A stretch of 49,684 nt of DNA from Marinobacter bryozoorum (GCF_023156245.1 NZ_JAKZAH010000028.1:1-49684); one strand, 5' to 3'. Counted from the stretch's first letter, positions 34,976 to 42,282 are shown. Numbers and translations: made by a program. The notes: generated by a model from the sequence alone, not told the origin.

Positions 34976-35077
34976 GATCTCGTCGAGCGCTATGAAGAAC
35001 GGTACGGCGTTGTCGGTGCGGACCTTTACTGGGAAGAGATCTACTCGAAAGTGGATGTAAGCCAGTACGGCCAGTAA
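34976..35077 (+). pseudogene. Fragment of a third TRAP DctP gene (C-terminus only)
   Basis: Directly after the dehydrogenase stop, a start-less frame encodes about 33 codons ending in GADLYWEEIYSKVDVSQYGQ and a TAA. It matches the extreme C-termini of both intact DctP proteins (ELAEIYYDEIFAKVDVS and DLADLYWDELYSKVDVS), and its YEERYGV matches their YQERHGV / YKERHGI, with about 35 codons missing between the two blocks. No start or upstream body remains. It is best read as the remnant of a deleted dctP copy, showing this operon once carried its own solute-binding protein. Confidence 0.85.
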
Positions 35078-35173
35078 CACACCATCATCCGTGCTTCCCC
35101 TTCTCTGACAGAAGGGGAAGCATTGCTCCCCAACCCTTTTTTTGCCTGTCCTTACCTGATTGCCATCCCAATT

Positions 35174-35189
35174 TCGTCTGTACCGACGA
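35174..35189 (+). promoter_or_regulatory. Palindromic operator, site 9
   Basis: TCGTCT-GTAC-CGACGA (one mismatch), 77 bp before the acyl-CoA synthetase start at 35267 and oriented with it (TT before, CG after). Confidence 0.75.
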
Positions 35190-35266
35190 CGCCGGTTTGC
35201 GTTCCCTCTTGGCACTATCACTCCAACCGTTCCAGCACTTTACAAAAACAGCAAGAGAGCTCACCC

Positions 35267-36820
35267 ATGTACCTGACGCAATTTCTCCATAAGGCCGTTC
35301 GTGAATACCCCAATGACGAGGCGGTGGTATTCGGAAACCGCCGCCAGACCTGGGCCCAGCTCACCGACCGTGTGGCTCGCCTCGCGGGTGTATTGCAGCA
35401 GATCGGCATGGGCGAAGGTGACCGGGTAGGTATCCTCGGACTCAATTCAGACCGCTATATGGAGACGGTCTTCGCCTCACTCTGGGGTGGCGGTGTGTTC
35501 AATACCGTCAACATTCGGTGGAGCGCCCCGGAGATTGCCTACTCCCTGGATGACTGCGACACGCAGATTCTGTTCGTGGATGACGAGTTCGCCCCGTTAA
35601 TCGAGACGGTCAAGGCGAAATCCTCTGCCCTCAAGACGGTAGTCTATATGGGAGAGGGGGCAGCGCCGGAGGGTTGTGAAGACCTGGAAAGCCTGATGGC
35701 AGGGGCCAGCCCGGTGCCGGATGCCGGTCGTGGTGACAAGGACCTGGCCGGGATCCTCTATACCGGTGGCACCACGGGCAAGCCCAAGGGTGTCATGCTC
35801 AGCCACGGCAACCTGTACCTGAGTGCCCTGAGCACGGTCATCCCGGCCTGCCGCCGCGACCGCATTGTGGGCCTTCACTCGGCGCCCTTCTTCCATGTGG
35901 CGGGCATTGGCCTGATCGTGCAGCTGGCCATTCGCGGCGGCACCCACGTCATCCTGCCCCGCTTCGAGCCGCTGCCGGTGATCGAGGCCATCGAACGGGA
36001 AACTGTACTGGAAACCTTCCTGGTGCCCACCATGCTGCGGGCGGTGCTGGACCATCCAGACTTCGACAAGCATGACACCAGCTCCCTGCGCTGTCTCATT
36101 TACGGCGCCTCGCCCATGGACAGCGCCCTGCTCAAGCGGGCGATGACCAAGCTGCCCAATGCGGATTTCCTGCAGATGTACGGTATGACCGAGCTTTCCC
36201 CAACGGTCACCATGTTGTTGCCGGACGTGCATGCCGATCCGGACCAGCATGACAAGCTGATGTCCGCCGGGAACCCCACCCATATTGCCGAGATCCGTAT
36301 CGTCGATCCGATGGATAACGAAGTGGAACGGGGCCAGGTCGGTGAGATCTGTGCCCGTGGACCCATGGTCATGCAGGGCTACTGGAACAAGGAAGAACAG
36401 ACCCGCGAAGCCATCCGCGATGGCTGGATGCATACGGGCGATGCCGGGTACATGAGCGATGACGGCTACCTGTTCCTGGTGGACCGCATAAAGGACATGA
36501 TCGTCACTGGTGGTGAGAATGTCTATTCTGTGGAAGTGGAAGATGTATTGCTGCAACACCCTGCCGTATCCCAGTGCGCCGTCATCGGCGTACCCGACGA
36601 GAAGTGGGGTGAACGGGTGCATGCGGCCATTGTCCTGCGGGACGGCCACCAGCTGGATGAGGCTGATGTTATTGCCTTCTGCAAGGAACACATTGCCGGC
36701 TACAAGTGTCCCCGCAGCTTTGAGGTACGGACCGAGATGCCCATGTCCGGCGCTGGCAAGTTGCTGAAATTCAAGATCAAGGAGCAGCACTGGAAAGGCA
36801 AGGGCCGAAATATCGGTTGA
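35267..36820 (+). CDS. Acyl-CoA synthetase (AMP-dependent ligase), LvaE-like position
   Basis: A 517-residue ANL-superfamily ligase. Motifs: LYTGGTTGKPKG (A3), MYGMTELSPT (A5), GWMHTGDAGYMSDDGYLFLV (A7) and MPMSGAGKLLK (A10 lysine). Start at 35267 chosen because the family's N-terminus begins there (YLTQFLHKAVREYPNDEAVV) and GAGAG precedes it; the frame runs 48 codons further upstream through the operator. In the lva cluster a ligase (LvaE) activates the hydroxy acid; the same role is inferred here. It has its own operator and terminates before the second dctP unit. Confidence 0.93.
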   Translation: MYLTQFLHKAVREYPNDEAVVFGNRRQTWAQLTDRVARLAGVLQQIGMGEGDRVGILGLNSDRYMETVFASLWGGGVFNTVNIRWSAPEIAYSLDDCDTQILFVDDEFAPLIETVKAKSSALKTVVYMGEGAAPEGCEDLESLMAGASPVPDAGRGDKDLAGILYTGGTTGKPKGVMLSHGNLYLSALSTVIPACRRDRIVGLHSAPFFHVAGIGLIVQLAIRGGTHVILPRFEPLPVIEAIERETVLETFLVPTMLRAVLDHPDFDKHDTSSLRCLIYGASPMDSALLKRAMTKLPNADFLQMYGMTELSPTVTMLLPDVHADPDQHDKLMSAGNPTHIAEIRIVDPMDNEVERGQVGEICARGPMVMQGYWNKEEQTREAIRDGWMHTGDAGYMSDDGYLFLVDRIKDMIVTGGENVYSVEVEDVLLQHPAVSQCAVIGVPDEKWGERVHAAIVLRDGHQLDEADVIAFCKEHIAGYKCPRSFEVRTEMPMSGAGKLLKFKIKEQHWKGKGRNIG

Positions 36821-36855
36821 TCGCTCGTCCAACAATACAAACCGATGCCCGCAAA

Positions 36856-36871
36856 TCGTCGCAAGCGACGA
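36856..36871 (+). promoter_or_regulatory. Palindromic operator, site 10
   Basis: Perfect match, TCGTCG-CAAG-CGACGA, 103 bp before the second dctP start (36975), oriented rightward (AA before, TG after). TACATT 22 nt downstream (36894-36899) is a plausible -10. A CATCCCC-GAT-GGGGATG hairpin (36937-36953) then lies in the presumed leader. Confidence 0.82.
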
Positions 36872-36974
36872 TGGCCTCCAGGAAGCAAGGCTCTACATTG
36901 GCGAGCAGATGCTCTATTAATAACAAGACCGCCGGCATCCCCGATGGGGATGTCCCGGTATGGAGGAAATCCTG

Positions 36975-38123
36975 ATGAAAAAACTGATCACTACCGGTCT
37001 GACGACCGTTGCCGCCGCAGGCCTGCTGGCCGCGGGTACAGCCTCAGCCCAGAACATCACCCATGCGACCGGCTATCCGCCTAACTCCATCGGCGCAAAT
37101 GCCGCGGAATCCTTTGCCGAGGCCCTTGAGGAAATCTCTGGTGGAGAAATGACGGCAAAGGTCTATGCCGGCTCCCTGTTGAGCTTCTCCGAGACATCAC
37201 CGGGCATCCGGGATGGCATGGCCGACTCTGGCTTCGTGCTGCTTTCCTACTATGGCAGCGAATTCCCCGCCGCCAACCTGGCCGGTGAGCTGAGCATGCT
37301 GGTGGACCTCGAAGATGTTCCGCCCAGTCATTCTGGCCTGGCCTATGTTGGCGCCCTGGCCGAGTTTGCTTTCAACCATTGTGAAACCTGCGTCGATGAA
37401 TTTGCCGGCCAGAACCAGGTCTTCACCGGCGCATCGGCCAGCTCTGACTATATGCTGCTGTGCAATAAAGAGGTATCCACCCTCGATCAGCTGCAGGGCA
37501 AGCGCATCCGCAGTGCCGGCCCCCAGTGGGCTCGCTGGGCGGAGTCCCTGGGTGCCACGCCAGTTACCCTTTCGGTCAGTGACTCCTATGAGGCCCTGAA
37601 CCAGGGTGTGCTGGACTGCAGCATCAGTTCCAGTGTTGACCTCGACATCTTCAAGTTGAAGGAAGTGGTGACAGACATCACTCCCGAGGTCCCCGGGGGT
37701 GTCTATGGCGGTACCGCGGTCAACAACGTCAACCGGGATGTCTGGGCCGGTCTGAGTGAGCAGCAGCGCCGCGACGTGCTCAAGGCGACCGCTGTTCTGG
37801 GCGCTGTGATCAGCTGGGATTACCAGGTAGGTGCGGCCAAAGAGCTCGAGGCTGCCGAAGGTAATGGCATCACTGTGCACGAAGCTTCCGAAGAGCTGCA
37901 GCAGGCTTCCAGTGAATTTGTCCGCAGCGATATCGGAAAGATTGCCGCTAACTACAAGGAGCGTCACGGCATTGAAAACGCTGAAGAACTGGCTGCCACC
38001 TTCCGTGAATTGCTGGGCAAGTGGGTAGAGCTGACCCGCGACATCGACAATGTGGATGACCTTGCCGATCTGTACTGGGATGAGCTTTACTCCAAGGTGG
38101 ATGTGAGCTCTTACGCACTGTAA
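36975..38123 (+). CDS. TRAP transporter solute-binding protein (DctP family), copy 2
   Basis: A 382-residue DctP protein with Sec signal peptide (cleavage after GTASA, residue 25). It is homologous along its length to the copy at 6459: the GIRDGMADSGF region, four cysteines at 136, 139 (CETC), 163 and 215, the RIRSAGPQWARWAESLG carboxylate-binding region, and the C-terminal YSKVDVSSY. GGAGG precedes the ATG at 36975; a longer in-frame start at 36960 is unlikely. It heads a unit with the paired acyl-CoA dehydrogenases and presumably works with DctQM at 15728-17590. Having two binding proteins for one permease would widen substrate range. Confidence 0.92.
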   Translation: MKKLITTGLTTVAAAGLLAAGTASAQNITHATGYPPNSIGANAAESFAEALEEISGGEMTAKVYAGSLLSFSETSPGIRDGMADSGFVLLSYYGSEFPAANLAGELSMLVDLEDVPPSHSGLAYVGALAEFAFNHCETCVDEFAGQNQVFTGASASSDYMLLCNKEVSTLDQLQGKRIRSAGPQWARWAESLGATPVTLSVSDSYEALNQGVLDCSISSSVDLDIFKLKEVVTDITPEVPGGVYGGTAVNNVNRDVWAGLSEQQRRDVLKATAVLGAVISWDYQVGAAKELEAAEGNGITVHEASEELQQASSEFVRSDIGKIAANYKERHGIENAEELAATFRELLGKWVELTRDIDNVDDLADLYWDELYSKVDVSSYAL

Positions 38124-38150
38124 TCACCGCAAAGCTCTCGCCGGTCTGCT

Positions 38151-38255
38151 CCCCTCTCCCCTGGCGGGAGAGGGGCTGGGGGTGAGGGGGAGACTTCACC
38201 TTCGGAGTTTGGTCGCTCCCCCCTCACCCTAACCCTCTCCCGCCAGGGGAGAGGG
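38151..38255. repeat. Long inverted repeat of CTCTCCC/GGGAGAGGG type
   Basis: CCCTCTCCCCTGGCGGGAGA plus GGGGGTGAGGGGG on the left pairs with the complementary run at 38219-38254. The left and right arms each also contain a self-complementary CTCTCCC...GGGAGAG. A similar element lies at 48006-48130. This is a REP-like family common between genes in proteobacteria. It separates dctP copy 2 from the acyl-CoA dehydrogenase pair. Confidence 0.8.
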
Positions 38256-38315
38256 AATAGTGAGCGAGTCAGCTTTGCACCCGAAGCATCCCCGGCAACT
38301 GCCCCAGAGGTATCT

Positions 38316-39524
38316 ATGGCCATCCACGAACCAGTCGAACTCAACACCTTCCGCCACCAGATCCGCGAGTTCATCGAACAGCACGCGGATGATGAGATCC
38401 TGGAAGCTGGCCGCAAGACCACCAGCTTTTTCCCGCCCTTCGACCAGGTGATGAAGTGGCACCGTATCCTCCATAGTCAGGGCTGGTCCGCCATCCGCTG
38501 GCCAGAGGAATACGGCGGTGCTGGCTGGGACGTACCGCGACAGCTGATCTTCGAGGAAGAGTGCCGACGTGCTGGTGTACCGCTGCTGCTGCCCCAGAGC
38601 ATCTCCATGGTGGGCCCTGCCATCATCCATTACGGCACCGATGAGCAGAAGCGCAAGCATCTGCCGGGCATCCTTTCGGGTGAGAATTTCTGGGCCCAGG
38701 GATACTCCGAACCCAACGCCGGTTCAGACCTTGCATCATTGAACTGTCGCGCCGTCCGCGACGGTGATCACTACGTTATCAACGGCTCCAAGACCTGGAC
38801 CACCTACGCCCACCATGCCAATCGCCTGTTCCTGCTGGTGCGCACCGGTGGTGCTGGTAAACCGCAGCAGGGCATCAGTTTTTTCCTGATCGAGGACCTG
38901 ACGGACCCGGGCATCGAGATCCGGCCCATCATCGGCCTTGATGGTGTGCCGGAGCAGTGCGACGTGTTCTTTACCAACGTCCGGGTTCCTGTGGATTGCT
39001 GTCTCGGGGAGGAGAATGACGGCTGGTCCGTGGCCAAGTACCTGCTCGAGCACGAACGGGGTGGGGGAACCTCCTTCGCCACCACCTTCCGCCATGAACT
39101 GGCCACGATACGTCGCCTGGCTGGCCGCACCGGTGACGGTTTCGGAGGCTTCCTGGCGGATGACCCGGTGTTCCAGGACCGCTATGTCCGGCTGCACCTG
39201 GAAGTGGACACCCTGGAGGCCACCGAGGAGGTCTTTGCGGCCATGGAAAAGGGCTCGCCGGAATCCGGCCCCATGAGCTCCATGATCAAGATTACCTCAA
39301 TGGAAACCATCCAGCGCATCACTGAACTGGCCATCGATGTGGCAGGAACGCCATCCCTGGCGCTTCAGCTCGCCGCCCTGACGGTAGACAGTGGCGTGGA
39401 GCCCATCGGCGACGAGGATGCCCTGACCCTGATGCCGAAATACCTGAACAACCGTGCCGCCTCTATCTTTGGTGGCAGTAACGAAATCCAGCGCAATATC
39501 ATCGCCAAGACCCTGTTGCGGTAA
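38316..39524 (+). CDS. Acyl-CoA dehydrogenase, catalytic-Glu subunit of a pair
   Basis: A 402-residue acyl-CoA dehydrogenase. YSEPNAGSDLASL marks the FAD/substrate loop; the C-terminal SIFGGSNEIQRNIIAKTLL keeps the catalytic Glu. It is followed 11 nt later by a second dehydrogenase gene that lacks this Glu. Such adjacent unequal pairs form alpha2-beta2 enzymes (FadE28-FadE29, ChsE4-ChsE5 types) that accept bulky or branched acyl chains such as steroid side chains. The pairing is inferred from order and motifs. AGAGG precedes the ATG. Confidence 0.93.
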   Translation: MAIHEPVELNTFRHQIREFIEQHADDEILEAGRKTTSFFPPFDQVMKWHRILHSQGWSAIRWPEEYGGAGWDVPRQLIFEEECRRAGVPLLLPQSISMVGPAIIHYGTDEQKRKHLPGILSGENFWAQGYSEPNAGSDLASLNCRAVRDGDHYVINGSKTWTTYAHHANRLFLLVRTGGAGKPQQGISFFLIEDLTDPGIEIRPIIGLDGVPEQCDVFFTNVRVPVDCCLGEENDGWSVAKYLLEHERGGGTSFATTFRHELATIRRLAGRTGDGFGGFLADDPVFQDRYVRLHLEVDTLEATEEVFAAMEKGSPESGPMSSMIKITSMETIQRITELAIDVAGTPSLALQLAALTVDSGVEPIGDEDALTLMPKYLNNRAASIFGGSNEIQRNIIAKTLLR

Positions 39525-39535
39525 GGAGACGGACC

Positions 39536-40672
39536 ATGAGTACCCTTAACCAGGAAACCCGCTCCATGCTGGAGGACAGCGTTAACCGCTTTGTCCAGGG
39601 TGAGTACAGCTTTGATGACCGCAAACGCAACCTGAAAGAACATCAGGGGCAATCCCCGGACCATTGGCAAACCTTTGCCGAAATGGGATGGCTGGCGATA
39701 CCGTTTACTGAGGACCAGGGGGGCCTGGGCGGCGATATCACCGACACACTGGGCGTGATGAAAGGCTTTGGCCGGGGCCTGGTGACAGAACCCTACCTGG
39801 GCGTGCTGGCAGCGGCACGCCTGCTGGCACTGACCAGGGCGCAGGGTGACGGTGCAGAACTGTTGGCAGGCATCCTCTCTGGTGAACGCCAGGCGGTAGT
39901 CGCCAGCGAAGAACCCCAGAGCCGGGGTAACCCCCTGGCAGTGGCTACCCGTGCGGAACCAGATGGTAACGGCTTTCGTCTGAGTGGTGAGAAAATCGCC
40001 GTTATACACAGCCTGAATGCCAGCCATGTGCTGGTGTCCGCCCGTAGTAACGGCGATTATACTGATCACGAGGGCATCGACCTGTTCCTGGTGGAACTCG
40101 ACTCGCCGGGTGTGGACGTCACCAGGTATCCAGTGATCGATGGCAAGCAGGGCGCCAACATTGCCTTTAACGGAGTCGCGGTCAGTGCGGCACAGCGCCT
40201 GACAGACGAGGGCGAGGCTGCGGGCGTTATACTGCAGGCCCACAGTGAGAGCCTGCTGATGCTGGCAGCAGAAGCAGTGGGCATCATGGAAACCCTGGTG
40301 AAGAAAACCGTCGCCTATACCCGCACCCGCAAACAGTTCGGCGTCGCCCTGGCGGAGTTCCAGGTGTTGCAACACCGAATGGCAGAGATGTACATCGAAA
40401 CTACCAGCCTTACCAACCTGTTGACCCAGACCGCCCATCGCTGGACAGGGGCCGACGTTCATCAGCAGGCCATCCTCGCCTCAAAACTCAAGGCCCGCCT
40501 GGGCCAGGCCGCCCGCTATGTGGGTCAGCAGGCGATTCAGCTGCATGGCGGTATCGGCATGACCGACGAGCTGGATATCGGCCACTACTTCAAGCGGCTT
40601 ACATCCATCGAGCTGCAACTGGGTAATGCCGAGTGGCACCGGAAGCGGCTGTGGCGGGAGCATGCGGCCTGA
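39536..40672 (+). CDS. Acyl-CoA dehydrogenase, partner subunit
   Basis: A 378-residue acyl-CoA dehydrogenase-fold protein. The middle domain is weakly conserved (VASEEPQSRGNPLAVATRAE in place of the TEPxxGSD loop) and the C-terminus reads QLHGGIGMTDELDIGHYFKR then LQLGNAEWHRKRLWREHAA, with no GG-x-NEI Glu. It keeps the RxRxxFGxxLxxFQ helix (TRTRKQFGVALAEFQVLQHR). It therefore probably contributes FAD or structural contacts rather than the base. AAGGAGA precedes the start, and it is co-transcribed with the preceding gene. Hairpin element F begins 15 bp after its stop. Confidence 0.92.
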   Translation: MSTLNQETRSMLEDSVNRFVQGEYSFDDRKRNLKEHQGQSPDHWQTFAEMGWLAIPFTEDQGGLGGDITDTLGVMKGFGRGLVTEPYLGVLAAARLLALTRAQGDGAELLAGILSGERQAVVASEEPQSRGNPLAVATRAEPDGNGFRLSGEKIAVIHSLNASHVLVSARSNGDYTDHEGIDLFLVELDSPGVDVTRYPVIDGKQGANIAFNGVAVSAAQRLTDEGEAAGVILQAHSESLLMLAAEAVGIMETLVKKTVAYTRTRKQFGVALAEFQVLQHRMAEMYIETTSLTNLLTQTAHRWTGADVHQQAILASKLKARLGQAARYVGQQAIQLHGGIGMTDELDIGHYFKRLTSIELQLGNAEWHRKRLWREHAA

Positions 40673-40686
40673 TTTTATCTATGGAA

Positions 40687-40764
40687 GCCGGGGGCCGGGT
40701 ACGCCCTTCCGAAACGAGAACCCTGTTCTCTGACTGTTTCGGAAGGGCGTACCCAGCCCCCGGC
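40687..40764 (+). repeat. Long-stem hairpin element F (20-nt conserved loop)
   Basis: Arms 40687-40715 and 40736-40764 pair over 28 of 29 bases around a 20-nt loop (GAGAACCCTGTTCTCTGACT). The loop itself can fold (GAGAAC/GTTCTC). The inner 12 bp of the stem (CCCTTCCGAAAC) is shared with element G; the outer part is not, yet both pair fully. Confidence 0.88.
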
Positions 40765-40785
40765 GTTTTGCGCCTGACCAAAATC

Positions 40786-40860
40786 TCTTTTTTTGCTCTG
40801 CTCAAGGTTCGTGTAAGGAAACGGCATCAGGGCAATTTGACCAGATTGCTTCACCGCCAT
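40786..40860 (-). pseudogene. Truncated PemK/MazF-like toxin
   Basis: A leftward frame starts at an ATG overlapping the end of the antitoxin gene and encodes GQIALMPFPYTNLEQSKKR, closely like the N-terminus of PemK/MazF toxins ('GDIVLVPFPFTD...SKRRP'). After about 25 codons the similarity stops, and the frame runs into hairpin element F and ends at 40675 after 61 codons, about half the normal toxin. The toxin is therefore non-functional. Whether the hairpin insertion or a deletion broke it cannot be decided. Confidence 0.65.
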
Positions 40861-41084
40861 CGTTCCTTAAGATCGCCAGCTGTGTAAAGGTCAGGTTCGT
40901 CCTCGATACCCCGCATGGCCTGCTGAACGCTCATATCCTTGAACTGTTTATCGGACCAATCGAGTTGTTCATCATTAGCAGGGTGGCCATAACGTTGTTC
41001 GAGGAACGCGACGAAGTCCAGGACTTCTTGTTGGCAGGAGGGGGGTAAACGACTCACTTTAGAGACTAGTTCATCCAGTTGCAT
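40851..41084 (-). CDS. DUF2281-like antitoxin
   Basis: A 77-residue protein starting MQLDELVSKVSRLPPSCQQE and continuing VLDFVAFLEQRYG, the pattern of small DUF2281/VapB-type antitoxin-like proteins, with a C-terminal segment (MSVQQAMRGIEDEPDLYTA) typical of those paired with PIN or PemK toxins. The ATG at 41084 has GAGG 9 nt upstream; the frame opens 5 codons earlier at a TTG. Its toxin partner immediately downstream is truncated, so this is an orphan. Flanked on both sides by hairpin elements F and G. Confidence 0.72.
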   Translation of the reverse strand: MQLDELVSKVSRLPPSCQQEVLDFVAFLEQRYGHPANDEQLDWSDKQFKDMSVQQAMRGIEDEPDLYTAGDLKERWR

Positions 41085-41203
41085 AGGGTTGGTCCTCAAC
41101 CGAAACCAGTTTTAAACCAATTATAGCAGAGGTGCGTCCAGGCGGGCTCTTGTGGTCTGTTTGTGCTTTCGAGAGGAGAGCAGTTCTGCCCCTCTCATAG
41201 AAG

Positions 41204-41279
41204 CCCTGGCCGGATATCCCCTTCCGAAACAGTCAGAGAACAGGGTTCTCGTTTCGGAAGGGGATATCCGGCCAGGGCG
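41204..41279 (+). repeat. Long-stem hairpin element G (inverted loop)
   Basis: Arms 41204-41231 and 41252-41279 are a perfect 28-bp inverted repeat around a 20-nt loop that is the exact reverse complement of the loop of element F. External flanks (GAA before the stem, GTTT after) are in the same orientation as in F, so the loop is flipped relative to the flanks. The outer stem sequence differs from F but is fully paired. Confidence 0.9.
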
Positions 41280-41308
41280 TTTGCAACAAACTGGACAGCA
41301 AGCCCGGA

Positions 41309-42151
41309 TTAATCCTCGATAAGAATCAGATCATGCTCCGGCGTCGGGCGCTGGCCAGCGACGGGTACCAGGGCGGCCAGGTCGCTGCCGAACAGTTCAC
41401 CGATACGCACCGTTCCCACACGCTCGCCTGCACGCCAGGTAATGGGCTGGCCATTTGGGGCGCGGACCAAGGTACCGGGTTCGTGGATGGCCAGCTCGTC
41501 ACCGGCAGCCAGGCCATTGGCGCGACCGGCAGAGAGGTACAGGCGACCGTCGTCGCCCTGGAAGGCTTTCATGGCCCAGGGGGCAATGTCGGCGCGCTGA
41601 GAGATCAGCTCCAGCAATTCCTCACCCTGCTTGCCGGAGATCAGCTCGGTAGCGCCCCAGCGGGCGTTGCTGGCTGCGTCGGCAATGGTAACGGTATCGC
41701 CACCTTCAACTGTCACCACCAGGCGCGCGCCAGGATAAGCCGCCAGGGCCTCAGCACAGGCCTCAGACGTGGTGTCACCACACGCCGGCGTGTTGGCCAG
41801 CGCATCGCTCAGCTCCGCGCGGGGGATCAGCCGGAAACCATAGTCGGCTGCGGTGTTGTCCAGTTCGCGGTAGAGAGAGTCTGAGGCGCCGATAATCGCC
41901 AGGTTGGTGCGGAGCTGGCCGACAGAGGGTGCTGCTTCCACCGAAGAGGATGAAACCTGCCGGGGGGGGGCACTCTCTGTGCTTCGGCCGCGTTCCCAGA
42001 AGGGGGTTTTCCATTCATTCTCTTCGACATTGAAGGCAGCCCCAGAGTCTACGGCTTTACGTTGTCGTTCGGCTTCCTGACTACTGACACATGCGGTCAG
42101 AGAAAAGGTGATGATAGAAATACAAGCGATAGGATAGAGCAGTTTGATCAT
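41309..42151 (-). CDS. Lipoprotein of unknown function, FlgT C-terminal-like
   Basis: A 280-residue predicted outer-membrane or periplasmic lipoprotein: signal peptide with lipobox LTAC (Cys21). Residues about 90-190 form an alpha/beta domain (RTNLAIIGASDSLYRELDN, then RLVVTVEGGDTVTI). The C-terminal part, GRLYLSAGRANGLAAGDELA through RVGTVRIGELFGSDLAAL, resembles the C-terminal domain of FlgT-type proteins and other outer-membrane stress lipoproteins. It follows the porin gene on the same strand, 132 bp apart with a terminator between. Function not assigned. Confidence 0.8.
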   Translation of the reverse strand: MIKLLYPIACISIITFSLTACVSSQEAERQRKAVDSGAAFNVEENEWKTPFWERGRSTESAPPRQVSSSSVEAAPSVGQLRTNLAIIGASDSLYRELDNTAADYGFRLIPRAELSDALANTPACGDTTSEACAEALAAYPGARLVVTVEGGDTVTIADAASNARWGATELISGKQGEELLELISQRADIAPWAMKAFQGDDGRLYLSAGRANGLAAGDELAIHEPGTLVRAPNGQPITWRAGERVGTVRIGELFGSDLAALVPVAGQRPTPEHDLILIED

Positions 42152-42203
42152 TCTTCTTTAACTCTTGGAAGTGTTGGAGTGTGATATCGCATCTAGTCCA
42201 ATC

Positions 42204-42245
42204 AAAACAAAAAGGGCGGGCCAGGGCAATGCCCTGACCCGCCCG
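42204..42245 (-). terminator. Intrinsic terminator after porin
   Basis: On the minus strand GGGCGGGTCAGGGCA pairs with TGCCCTGGCCCGCCC and is followed by TTTTTGTTTT, 38 bp after the porin stop. Confidence 0.9.
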
Positions 42246-42282
42246 AGGGTCGCTAAATTACCTGATTAAACTCGCAGTTCGG

